Below, one piece after another: positions 15,490 through 23,368 of a stretch of 64,000 nt of DNA (position 1 is its first letter; every line of letters begins with the position of its first letter). The stretch lies in contig NZ_JAHDTI010000009.1 in the NCBI RefSeq assembly GCF_018531495.1, forward strand, positions 62,001-126,000, read 5' to 3'. The notes below the pieces were generated by a model. That model did not search any database. It saw only the letters and a list, made by a program, of their open reading frames with translations, and was not told where the DNA came from. A program made the position numbers and the translations under genes. The stretch is from Nonomuraea sediminis. Its GTDB lineage: Bacteria > Actinomycetota > Actinomycetes > Streptosporangiales > Streptosporangiaceae.

Positions 15490-16539
15490 ATGGCCAAGGT
15501 CACGTTGCAGACGATCGCCGACCGTCTCGGGGTCTCGCGGGCCACCGTCTCCTACGCCTTCTCACGGCCGGACCAGGTCAGCGACGGGCTGCGCAGGCGC
15601 GTGATGGAGATCGCGGACGAGCTCGGCTACGCGGGGCCCAACCCGACGGCGCGGTCGCTGCGGCTGGGCCGCGCCGGGGCTCTCGGCCTGCTGTTCAGCG
15701 AGACCCTGCCGTACGCCTTCGCCGACCCCTACGCCATCGGCTTCTTCCAGGGCATCGCCGCGGCGGCCGAGGAGGCGGGGGTGGGGCTGCTGATCCTGCC
15801 GATCCCGCACGGCGACCGGCGCTCCGACACGGTGCGCGACGCGGTGGTGGACGCCTTCTGCGTGATCTCCCTGCCCGACCGCCATCCGGCCCTGGCCGAG
15901 GTGCTGGCCCGCAAGCTGCCCGTGGTCGTGGTGGACGAGCCGTACGTGGAGGGCCATCCCCTGGTAGGCATCGACGAACTGGCGGCGGGGGCGGAGGCGG
16001 CCGGGCACGTGCTCGGCCTGGGGCACCGGCGGGTCGGGGTCGCCATGGTCGGCCTGCACGAGGACGGCTACACCGGCTGGGCCGATCCCGCCCGGCGCGA
16101 CGGCGCGGTGTTCGAGGCCATGCGCACCCGGATGAACGGCTACCGGACGGCCTGCGAGGCGGCCGGGGTCGCCTGGCCCGCCGTACCGTTCTACGAGGTG
16201 GCACGCAACTCCAGGGACATGGGCAGGAAGGCGGGCCACGCGCTGCTGTCGGCGGACCCGCGGCCGACGGCGATCCTGACCAACACCGACGTGCTGGCGC
16301 TCGGCGTGCTCGATGCAGCCGCCGATCTGGGGCTCGCAGTGCCGGGAGACCTGTCGGTGGTCGGCTTCTCCGACAGCGCCGCGCAGGAGGCGGGACTGAC
16401 CACGATCCGCCAGCCCAAGCAGGAGATCGGCGAGGCCGCGGGGCGCATGCTGCTGTCGGGCGGCGCCCTTGAGCCGGGCAGGCGCGTCTTCCCGCACGAG
16501 CTGGTCGTGCGGACTTCGACGGCGCCGATCAGATCGTGA
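15490..16539 (+). CDS. LacI-family transcriptional regulator
   Basis: The 349-residue protein begins with the LacI HTH (residues 4-25, VTLQTIADRLGVSRATVSYAF) and the hinge helix region NPTARSLRLGRAG. A periplasmic-binding-protein-like effector domain fills about 60-340 (LGLLFSETLPYAFADPYAIG, then PTAILTNTDVLALGVLDAA and DLSVVGFSDS). Most such regulators are repressors released by a sugar. No sugar transporter or hydrolase is adjacent, so the effector is unknown. The tandem palindromes directly upstream suggest autoregulation and control of the divergent 57-residue gene. Its last 11 bases overlap the convergent monooxygenase gene. Confidence 0.9.
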   Translation: MAKVTLQTIADRLGVSRATVSYAFSRPDQVSDGLRRRVMEIADELGYAGPNPTARSLRLGRAGALGLLFSETLPYAFADPYAIGFFQGIAAAAEEAGVGLLILPIPHGDRRSDTVRDAVVDAFCVISLPDRHPALAEVLARKLPVVVVDEPYVEGHPLVGIDELAAGAEAAGHVLGLGHRRVGVAMVGLHEDGYTGWADPARRDGAVFEAMRTRMNGYRTACEAAGVAWPAVPFYEVARNSRDMGRKAGHALLSADPRPTAILTNTDVLALGVLDAAADLGLAVPGDLSVVGFSDSAAQEAGLTTIRQPKQEIGEAAGRMLLSGGALEPGRRVFPHELVVRTSTAPIRS

Positions 16540-18091
16540 AGCCGGCGTAGCCGGTGGCGGCCACCTCCTCGCACCTGGCCCGGTAGAGGCCGACCCCGCC
16601 CACGTAGGGCAGGAAGACTCGGGGCTTGCCCGGCACGTTGGCGCCCATGTACCAGGAGTCGGCCCTGGGGAAGAGCGTGTAGCCGGCCACCTCGGCCACG
16701 TGCGCGCCCCAGGCGTCCTCGGCCGCGGGGTCGGCGTCGATGGTGCGCCCGTCCAGGTGCGCCAGGCAGCCGGCGATCCAGTCCACGTGCTGCTCGATCG
16801 AGACGATCATGTTGCTGAGCACCGAAGGGCTGCCCGGCCCGGTGATCGTGAACAGGTTGGGGAATCCGGCGCTCATCAACCCCAGATAGGTCTTCGGCCC
16901 GGCCGCCCACTTGTCGCGCAGCGGGAGGCCGCCCTTGCCGCGGATGTCGATGTTCAGCAGCGGCCCGGTCAGCGCGTCGAACCCGGTGGCGAACACGATC
17001 ACGTCCACCGGGTGCTCGCCCGCGGTGGTGCGCACGCCGTACCTGGTGAACTCCTCCAGCGGCGCCGTCCTGAGGTCGGCGAGCCTCACGTTGGGGCGGT
17101 TGAACGTGGCGTAGTAGCCGGTGTCGACGCAGATGCGCTTGCTGCCGATCGGGTGGTCGTACGGCGTGAGCTTCTCGGCGACCCGCGATTCCGTGACCGT
17201 GGCGCGGATCTTGCCGCGGACGAAGTCGGCGGCCGCGGTGTTGGCCTCCTCGCTGACCAGCAGGTCGGAGAAGGAGCCGAGGAAGGCGATGCCGCCGCGC
17301 TCCCAGCGTTCCTCGAAGGCGCTCAGTCGCGCTTCAGGGCCGGCCGACAGGGCCGAGTCGGGGTTGGGCGTGGTCATCAGGCCGCTGTGGGTGGCGCGCA
17401 TGCCGGCGCGGATCTCGCCGTGGTTGTCCTTGAACCACTTCTCGTAGGCGGGGTCCATGGGGCCGTTGCGGGCGGGGACGCTGAAGTTCGCGGTCCGCTG
17501 GAACACGGTGACGTGCTCGGCGACCTGGGCGATCTCCGGGATGGCCTGGATGCCGGACGAGCCGGTGCCGATGACGGCGACCCGCTTGCCCGCCAGGTCC
17601 ACGCCCTCGTGCGGCCACCGGCCCGTGTGGTGGGTCGCGCCGTGGAACATCGGCAGGTCGGGCACGCGCGGGGCGGAGGCGAGGCAGCCGACGGCGGCGA
17701 TCAGGTACCGGGCGGTGACCCGCTCCCCCTGGGAGGTCTCGACGGTCCATCCGTCGTCGAAGGCGGCGCTCGTCACCCTGGTGCGGAAGGCGATGTCCCT
17801 GCGCAGGTCGAAGCGGTCGGCGACGTGATCGAGGTAGCGCAGGATCTCGGGCTGGGAGGCGTAGCGCTCGCTCCAGGCCCACTCCCGCTGGAGGTCCTCG
17901 GAGAAGGAGTAGGAGTACTCAAGGCTCGGCACGTCGCACCTGGCGCCCGGATACCGGTTCCAGTACCAGGTCCCGCCCACGCCGTCGCCCGCCTCGAACA
18001 CCTGGACGTCCATGCCGAGGCCGCGCAGCCGGTGGAGCATGTACAGGCCCGCGAACCCGGCGCCGATGATGATGGCATCTTTTTGGAGCAC
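16529..18091 (-). CDS. flavin-containing monooxygenase, Baeyer-Villiger type
   Basis: I start the protein at the GTG at 18091 (VLQKDAIIIGAGFAGLYM); an ATG at 18115 would add 8 residues and lies before the position expected for transcription from an upstream TTGACG. The product has 520 residues. The FAD motif GAGFAG is near residue 9-14, followed by GGTWYWNRYPGARCD, a hallmark of type I Baeyer-Villiger monooxygenases. The fingerprint FxGxxxHxxxWP is present as FHGATHHTGRWP, and the NADPH motif is GTGSSG. These enzymes insert oxygen next to a ketone, using NADPH and O2. The substrate is unknown. The 3' end overlaps the LacI gene by 11 bp. Confidence 0.88.
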   Translation of the reverse strand: MLQKDAIIIGAGFAGLYMLHRLRGLGMDVQVFEAGDGVGGTWYWNRYPGARCDVPSLEYSYSFSEDLQREWAWSERYASQPEILRYLDHVADRFDLRRDIAFRTRVTSAAFDDGWTVETSQGERVTARYLIAAVGCLASAPRVPDLPMFHGATHHTGRWPHEGVDLAGKRVAVIGTGSSGIQAIPEIAQVAEHVTVFQRTANFSVPARNGPMDPAYEKWFKDNHGEIRAGMRATHSGLMTTPNPDSALSAGPEARLSAFEERWERGGIAFLGSFSDLLVSEEANTAAADFVRGKIRATVTESRVAEKLTPYDHPIGSKRICVDTGYYATFNRPNVRLADLRTAPLEEFTRYGVRTTAGEHPVDVIVFATGFDALTGPLLNIDIRGKGGLPLRDKWAAGPKTYLGLMSAGFPNLFTITGPGSPSVLSNMIVSIEQHVDWIAGCLAHLDGRTIDADPAAEDAWGAHVAEVAGYTLFPRADSWYMGANVPGKPRVFLPYVGGVGLYRARCEEVAATGYAGFTI

Positions 18092-18202
18092 GATTCCAGG
18101 AAAACACCGGAACATCCGGCGTCAAGGTCATCGCCGTGGCGGAACTCCGCGCCGACGCCCCTCGTTGATCGGCTCGACAGAGCTTCCCGCCCCGCATGAG
18201 GA

Positions 18203-19021
18203 GTGTCGGCACTGATCAGATTACGGCTGGCCGCCATCGTCGCACCTGTCCTCATGGTCGCGGGATGCGCGGCCCCGACCCCCAGTCCCACCCCCGCCCG
18301 GACGCCCGCCACCGATGCACCGACAGAGCAGCCGGCGCAGGACACGGACACCGAGGACCCGGGCTTCATCGAGATCTGCGTGAACAGGAAGACCCTGGTC
18401 CGGGTGAACTACCGAGGCTGCGACGACGCGCGACCCGGCCGCGCCTGGTACTTCCTCCCGCTGCGGGCCAAGGTCCCCGCCACCGGGTCGAAGGCGAAGA
18501 AGGGCTCGTTCAGGCAACCGTCCGGTGAGACCTACCGGGCTCCGGCCAAGGGCGGCGTCGGCTCGGACGTGATGATCACCGACATCGACGACCGCGTGCA
18601 GGTGTGCGTCCGCCAGGCCACGCGCATCAGGGTCTCCGACATCAGGTGCGACGACGGCGAGAAGGGCTACGCCTGGTACTACATCCGCATGGACGGCCAC
18701 GTCCCGCGGGTCGGCAGGCAGGCCGAGGAAGGCTCCTTCCGCGAGCCGTACAGCGAGGCGTACCGGGCGCGCAGGAGCGGCGGCGACGCCGCCAAGGCGG
18801 CGATCGACTACGAGGATCCCGATGCGCCCGAGGAGACCGAGGAGACCGACGAAGAACACTGCACCGCCACCATCGACGGCGACTGCGTCGACACCGACCA
18901 CTGCGTCGAGACGGTGGACGGTGTGTGCACCCAGACCGATGACGAGAGCCTGGGACCGGTCTCCGGCAAGTGCAGGAACGTCTTCACCGGCAAGCGCTGG
19001 ACGCGGCGGTGCAGGTACTAG
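18203..19021 (+). CDS. secreted lipoprotein with an internal duplication
   Basis: The product has 272 residues from a GTG at 18203. A signal peptide ends in the lipobox VAGC (C22), and a Pro/Thr-rich linker follows (PTPSPTPARTPATDAPTEQP). Two homologous units of about 60 residues come next: near 57-115 (EICVNRKTLVRVNYRGCDD ... RAWYFLPL ... GSFRQPSGETYRAP) and near 128-187 (VQVCVRQATRIRVSDIRCDD ... YAWYYIRM ... GSFREPYSEAYRAR). Each has a Cys pair that could form a disulfide. The C-terminal part is acidic and Cys-rich (EEHCTATIDGDCVDTDHCVE). No known family comes to mind; an envelope role is likely. It is convergent, with a 1-bp gap, with the methyltransferase gene. Confidence 0.75.
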   Translation: MSALIRLRLAAIVAPVLMVAGCAAPTPSPTPARTPATDAPTEQPAQDTDTEDPGFIEICVNRKTLVRVNYRGCDDARPGRAWYFLPLRAKVPATGSKAKKGSFRQPSGETYRAPAKGGVGSDVMITDIDDRVQVCVRQATRIRVSDIRCDDGEKGYAWYYIRMDGHVPRVGRQAEEGSFREPYSEAYRARRSGGDAAKAAIDYEDPDAPEETEETDEEHCTATIDGDCVDTDHCVETVDGVCTQTDDESLGPVSGKCRNVFTGKRWTRRCRY

Positions 19022-19022
19022 G

Positions 19023-19826
19023 TCAGGTCGCGCGCATCAGGCCGTGGCAGGCGATCGCCGCAGCGGCCACCACGTTGAGCGAGTCGACCCCGGCGGCCAT
19101 CGCGGCGGCGCTCATCGGGATGCAGACGGGCACGTCGGCCTCCGCCAGCCAGTGCGAGGACAGCCCGTCGCCCTCCGACCCGAGCAGCAGCGCCACCCGC
19201 TCCCCCAGTTCGACCTGGTCGATCGAGGTCGCCTCCTGGTCCGGTGTGAGGGCCAGGGTCTGGAAGCCCGCCTTGCGCAGCTGATCGAGGCCGTCGAACC
19301 AGTCGGACATCCTGGCGTACGGGATCGAGAAGACCGCGCCCATCGACACCTTGACCGACCTGCGGTAGAGCGGGTCCGCGCAGCGCGGTGAGAGGATCAC
19401 GCCCTCCACCCCGAGCGCCGCCGCGCACCGGAAGATCGCCCCGACGTTGCCGTGGTCGACCAGGTCCTCCAGGACCAGCAGGCGCCGCAGGCCGGTGAGC
19501 TTGTCCACCGGCGGCAACGGCAGCCTGGCCATGGAGGCCATCGCGCCCCGGTGCACCGGGAACCCGGCGATGCCCGCCATGACCTCGTCGCTCGCCACGT
19601 AGACCGTGGCGTCGCCGAGCACGTCCGCCAGCGACTCCAGCCAGCGTTGCGTGGTCAGCACGGAGCGGATCGGGTATCCGGCGCCGATCGCCCGCCGGAT
19701 CACCTTCTCCCCCTCGGCCAGGAACAGCCCGCGCTCGGCCTCCAGGCTCTTGCGCAACTCCACGTCGCGCATCCGGGTGTAGTCAGCCAGGCGCGGATCG
19801 TCCGCCGAGGTCACGTACTCAAGCAC
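19023..19826 (-). CDS. TrmH/SpoU-family RNA 2'-O-methyltransferase
   Basis: The 267-residue protein shows the SPOUT class pattern. An N-terminal substrate-binding part (ADYTRMRDVELRKSLE ... FLAEGEKVIRRAI) is followed by motif 1 EDLVDHGNVGAIFRCAAAL near 142-160, motif 2 LLLGSEGDGL near 215-224, and motif 3 IPMSAAAMAAGVDSLNVVAA near 237-256, the trefoil-knot SAM site. Such enzymes methylate a ribose in rRNA or tRNA; the exact target is not readable. The start overlaps the stop of the DUF4184 gene by 8 bp, which suggests translational coupling. Confidence 0.9.
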   Translation of the reverse strand: MLEYVTSADDPRLADYTRMRDVELRKSLEAERGLFLAEGEKVIRRAIGAGYPIRSVLTTQRWLESLADVLGDATVYVASDEVMAGIAGFPVHRGAMASMARLPLPPVDKLTGLRRLLVLEDLVDHGNVGAIFRCAAALGVEGVILSPRCADPLYRRSVKVSMGAVFSIPYARMSDWFDGLDQLRKAGFQTLALTPDQEATSIDQVELGERVALLLGSEGDGLSSHWLAEADVPVCIPMSAAAMAAGVDSLNVVAAAAIACHGLMRAT

Positions 19827-20574
19827 CCTCCGATACTGCCACGAGCCGCCTGACCTGCCAGACGGCCGCGTAACAGGTCAGCACCAGGCACAGGCCGATA
19901 ACGGTGCCCGCGCCCACCTTGGTGATCACGCTGGGCAGGCCCAGTTGCGGCGCCGGCTCGTCGACCAGCGGCCACAGCAGGGCGCCGGTCACGGTCCCCA
20001 CCGCGCTGGCCAGCAGGACGGCCCGCCGTACCCAGGGGCTGATCCGCAGCCGCTCGGGCAGGACGGTCGGCGACATGCGCGACAGGCCCCGCCACGCCCA
20101 CCACACCACGATCGCCAGTCCGACGACCGAGGAGATGTACTGCAGCAGCCGGAACAGGTGGATGACGCCGAACACCGACGTCCCCAGCCAGGCGCCCCAC
20201 TGGATGCTGGCGTAGGAGTGGGTGAAGGAGTCCCACAGCACGTGGCTGGCGGCGCCGATCACGCCGCCCACGACCATGGCGGGCAGCGAGCGGGACGGCG
20301 CGAGCAGCGCCGCCCTGGCCGCGAGCGGCGGCGGCAGCAGCGAGATCAGCGGCTCCCTGAACATCAGGTGGAAGAGCCCGAGCAGGACGAGCACCGCGGA
20401 CAGGTCGAGCGTGACCACGCCCACCCACGAGTGCCAGTAGCGGTATTCAGGCAGGAACGGCAGGAAGATCGGCATATCGGGCACCATCGCGCCGATGGCC
20501 AGCGCCCATGGATCTGCCCATTTGGTCTTCATGAAAGGGACTACGGCTGCGATATGGCTTGGCGTGAACGGCAC
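19819..20574 (-). CDS. DUF4184 membrane protein
   Basis: The GTG at 20574 has a strong GGGGGAGGG site and gives the standard family start VPFTPSHIAAVVPF, so I prefer it to an upstream ATG at 20646. The product has 251 residues with about five or six hydrophobic segments. DUF4184 proteins share the N-terminal PFTPSH, a conserved GAMVPDMPIFLPF and a SHVLWDSFTHS motif; the His/Asp residues recall YdjM-type membrane metal-dependent hydrolases, but no activity is known. It is the first gene of a two-gene unit with the rRNA/tRNA methyltransferase. Confidence 0.85.
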   Translation of the reverse strand: MPFTPSHIAAVVPFMKTKWADPWALAIGAMVPDMPIFLPFLPEYRYWHSWVGVVTLDLSAVLVLLGLFHLMFREPLISLLPPPLAARAALLAPSRSLPAMVVGGVIGAASHVLWDSFTHSYASIQWGAWLGTSVFGVIHLFRLLQYISSVVGLAIVVWWAWRGLSRMSPTVLPERLRISPWVRRAVLLASAVGTVTGALLWPLVDEPAPQLGLPSVITKVGAGTVIGLCLVLTCYAAVWQVRRLVAVSEGA

Positions 20575-20719
20575 TGACCCTCCCCCGTGAACGATCACTT
20601 CGACGATAACCCGGTGAATCTTGACCGATCCTTTCCCGCTTGCCATAAAGTCACGCTAAGTAATGGGTATGGTACGTAGCGCTGTCGACGGCCGGGTGGC
20701 GGGAGTTCGGAGGATCAAG

Positions 20720-21355
20720 GTGCCTGACCAGCGGGTTCACGCACATCCGGCCGCGTCAGCCGATTGGCTCCGGGACGCGAGGCGGGCCCGGACACTGTCG
20801 ATCGCCACACTTGCATGGCTCTCCGTGGAGAGCACGCTCGGCCTGTTCGCCGGCCTGTCGGCGCACTCGGTGGCGCTGATCGGCTGGGGGCTGTCGGCGT
20901 TCGTGGAGGCGGCCGCGAGCCTCATCGTGGTCTGGCGCTTCACCGGCTCGCGCATGCTGTCCCCCGGCGCGGAGACGACCGCGCGCCGCCTGGTCGCGGC
21001 GAGCTTCTGGCTGCTGGCGCCCTACCTGATCGCGCACGTCGGCTACGACCTGGGGCACGGCTACCGCTCCTCGCCGACCGCGCTCGGCATCGCCGTGACG
21101 ACTGTCAGCCTGGTCAGCATGCCCGCCCTGGGCCTGGCCAAGCGACGGCTCGGGGTACGGCTGGCCTCCACGGCGACCGCCGGGGAGGGCACGCAGAACC
21201 TGATCTGCGCCGCGATGGCCGCGGGCGTGCTGGCCGGACTGTGGCTCAACACACTCGGCTGGTGGTGGGTGGACCCGGCGATGGCGGTGGCGCTCGCGGC
21301 GGTGGCCGTGCGGGAAGGAATCCGCGCGTGGCACGGTCACGCATGCTGCCATTGA
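20720..21355 (+). CDS. CDF-like cation transporter-family membrane protein
   Basis: The GTG at 20720 follows GGAGGATCAAG, so I use it rather than an in-frame ATG at 20663. The product has 211 residues and five or six membrane segments (first near residues 26-46). It resembles the single-domain cation-diffusion-facilitator relatives (SVESTLGLFAGLSAHSVALI, VDPAMAVALAAVAVREGIRA). The Asp in the WVDPA helix is kept, but the helix that usually carries the second metal-site Asp reads GWGLSAFVEAA, without one. The C-terminus ends in WHGHACCH, which could bind metal. Transport of a divalent metal is possible but not supported by the active-site residues. Confidence 0.65.
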   Translation: MPDQRVHAHPAASADWLRDARRARTLSIATLAWLSVESTLGLFAGLSAHSVALIGWGLSAFVEAAASLIVVWRFTGSRMLSPGAETTARRLVAASFWLLAPYLIAHVGYDLGHGYRSSPTALGIAVTTVSLVSMPALGLAKRRLGVRLASTATAGEGTQNLICAAMAAGVLAGLWLNTLGWWWVDPAMAVALAAVAVREGIRAWHGHACCH

Positions 21356-21491
21356 CCGCAACGCTAGGTAATCGTCGCACCAAAAGGGCTGTTTTGCCAC
21401 ACGAAGCGTACCGAGTATCGTTCCGGAGGTATTGCGGAGCATCTCCCGCTAGGGTCTCCGGAAGGTCTCGACACATACCGAAGAGGACATC

Positions 21492-23267
21492 GTGGGGCGA
21501 CATCGCACAGACGAGCTCGATGATGGTTATCGAGCCCAGGGTCCTCCCCCTCCCCGCAGGAGAAGCAGCGCAGGCAGGGGCAGGGTGCTCGTCCCGCTGG
21601 CCGGTGCCGTGGCGCTGGCCGTACTGCTCGGTGTCGCCGCGTTCGTCATCTTCAACCGCGACCACGACTGCTCGGGCGGCAAGCTGCCACTGCGCGTGAC
21701 GGCCTCGGCGGACATCCAGCCCGCGCTGAACAAGATCGCCGGAACCTACAACAAGGCGCTGCACTCGATCGACAGCCGCTGCGTCGAGGTCACCGTGGCC
21801 AAGGAGGCCACCGCGCGCACCGCCGGCGGCCTGGCCGCCGGGAAGGTCAACGCCGACCTGTGGGTGGCCGACTCCAGCCTGGTGGTGGCGCGGCTGCGCG
21901 CCGAGCCCGCGGCCGCCGCCGCGATCCCCGAGCCGGGCGCCTCGATCGCGACCACGCCGGTCGTGCTGGCGGCCGCCAAGTCCTCGGCCGCCAAGCTGTC
22001 GGGCAGCCTGCAGCCCAGCTGGTCGGGCATGATCGCCGCGTCGAACGTGGCGAACCCGGACGGGCCCGTCAAGAAGGTCCGCGTGCTGGCGCTCGATCCG
22101 CAGAAGAACTCGGCCGGCATGGCCGCGCTGCTGGCCGCCGCGGGCCTGGCCAAGAAGTCCGGCCAGGACAAGGCGCTGGTCGGCGCGCTCAAGGAGCTGT
22201 CGACCCAGCTGGTCGCCGACCCCGGCTCGCTGCTGGCCAGCCTGACGGTCAAGTCGGGCAACCGGGTCCCGGTGGGCGTCACCTCCGAGCAGGCCATCTA
22301 CCTCTACAACACCAAGAAGCCCGAGACGCCGGTGGTGCCGCTGTACCCGGCCGAGGGCACGCTGAGCCTGGACTACCCGGTCCTGGTGCTCACCAAGGAC
22401 GCGGGGGTGCAGAAGGCGGCGGCGGCCTTCCAGAAGGAGCTCGCCCTCGACTGGGCTCAGAAGGTCCTGCGCGACCAGGGCTTCCGCAGCCCCGACGGCA
22501 AGGCGGGCGACTCGCTGTCCAAGGACAAGGGCTTCGACCCCAAGGCCCCGCAGGCGCTGCCCGCGCCTGACGCCAAGACCGTGGCCAGCATGGGCCAGAC
22601 CTGGTCCAGGCTGAACCTGGGCACCAGGATGCTCACCCTGCTCGACGTCTCGGGCACGATGGCGCTGCCGGTGCCGGGCACGAACATGACCCGTATGCAG
22701 GCCATCAGCAAGATCGCCACCGAGGGCCTCGGCCTGTTCCCCGCGGACGCGGAGATCGGCGTGTGGGCGTTCTCCACCTTCCTCGACGGCACCAAGGACT
22801 GGAAGGAAGCGGTCTCCGTCGGCCCGCTCAGCGAGACGGTCAACGGCGTGACCCGCAAGGACCTGCTGGCCAGGCAGTTGGCCACGATCCAGGCCAAGGC
22901 CACGGGCGACACCGGGCTCAACGACACGCTCAAGGCCGCCTACGCCGACATGACCGAGAACTACGCGGGCGACAAGATCAACACGATCCTGATCCTGACC
23001 GACGGCGCGGGCAACGACGACCCGAACGGCGGCACCAGCGACGCGCAGATCCTGAAGTTCCTCAAGGACAAGTACGACCCCAAGCGCCCGGTCAGCATCC
23101 TGCTGATCGCCTTCGGCCCCGACGCGCCCAAGGGCAAGAAGCAGATGGACGCGCTGGCCCAGGCCACCGGCGGCGAGGCGTACATCGCCAAGAACGTCCT
23201 GCAGGTGCGCGACTTCTTCCTGCAGGGCATGCAGCGCCGCCTCTGCGCCCCCAAGTGTGACGGCTGA
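21492..23267 (+). CDS. membrane-anchored substrate-binding plus VWA domain protein
   Basis: The 591-residue protein has a short cytoplasmic proline/arginine-rich tail (1-31), one membrane helix at about 32-54, and a large extracellular part. Residues 64-340 resemble an extracellular solute-binding protein (LRVTASADIQPALNKIAGTY, then DLWVADSSLVV and LDYPVLVLTKDAG). Residues 378-585 form a von Willebrand A domain with MIDAS start D385-V-S-G-T389 and ILTDGAGNDDP further on, ending with a Cys pair (RRLCAPKCDG). Such hybrids are known in actinobacteria, but their ligands are not. The next gene encodes a membrane-tethered sigma factor, so a sensing role for this protein is a reasonable guess. Start GTG with GAGGA upstream. 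Confidence 0.8.
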   Translation: MGRHRTDELDDGYRAQGPPPPRRRSSAGRGRVLVPLAGAVALAVLLGVAAFVIFNRDHDCSGGKLPLRVTASADIQPALNKIAGTYNKALHSIDSRCVEVTVAKEATARTAGGLAAGKVNADLWVADSSLVVARLRAEPAAAAAIPEPGASIATTPVVLAAAKSSAAKLSGSLQPSWSGMIAASNVANPDGPVKKVRVLALDPQKNSAGMAALLAAAGLAKKSGQDKALVGALKELSTQLVADPGSLLASLTVKSGNRVPVGVTSEQAIYLYNTKKPETPVVPLYPAEGTLSLDYPVLVLTKDAGVQKAAAAFQKELALDWAQKVLRDQGFRSPDGKAGDSLSKDKGFDPKAPQALPAPDAKTVASMGQTWSRLNLGTRMLTLLDVSGTMALPVPGTNMTRMQAISKIATEGLGLFPADAEIGVWAFSTFLDGTKDWKEAVSVGPLSETVNGVTRKDLLARQLATIQAKATGDTGLNDTLKAAYADMTENYAGDKINTILILTDGAGNDDPNGGTSDAQILKFLKDKYDPKRPVSILLIAFGPDAPKGKKQMDALAQATGGEAYIAKNVLQVRDFFLQGMQRRLCAPKCDG

Positions 23268-23368
23268 CTCCCTGGTAACAAGCCATACCCGGCCGTTATG
23301 ACCCGTCATCCACGGACATGCCGGGCACGTCCTAACCGCACAGTCACACCTGCGGGGAGGGAAGATCC

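Noticed and set aside
21246..23309. 687-residue minus-strand frame opposite the VWA gene
   Set aside because: No motif, Gly/Arg/Val-rich text typical of the reverse of a coding gene.
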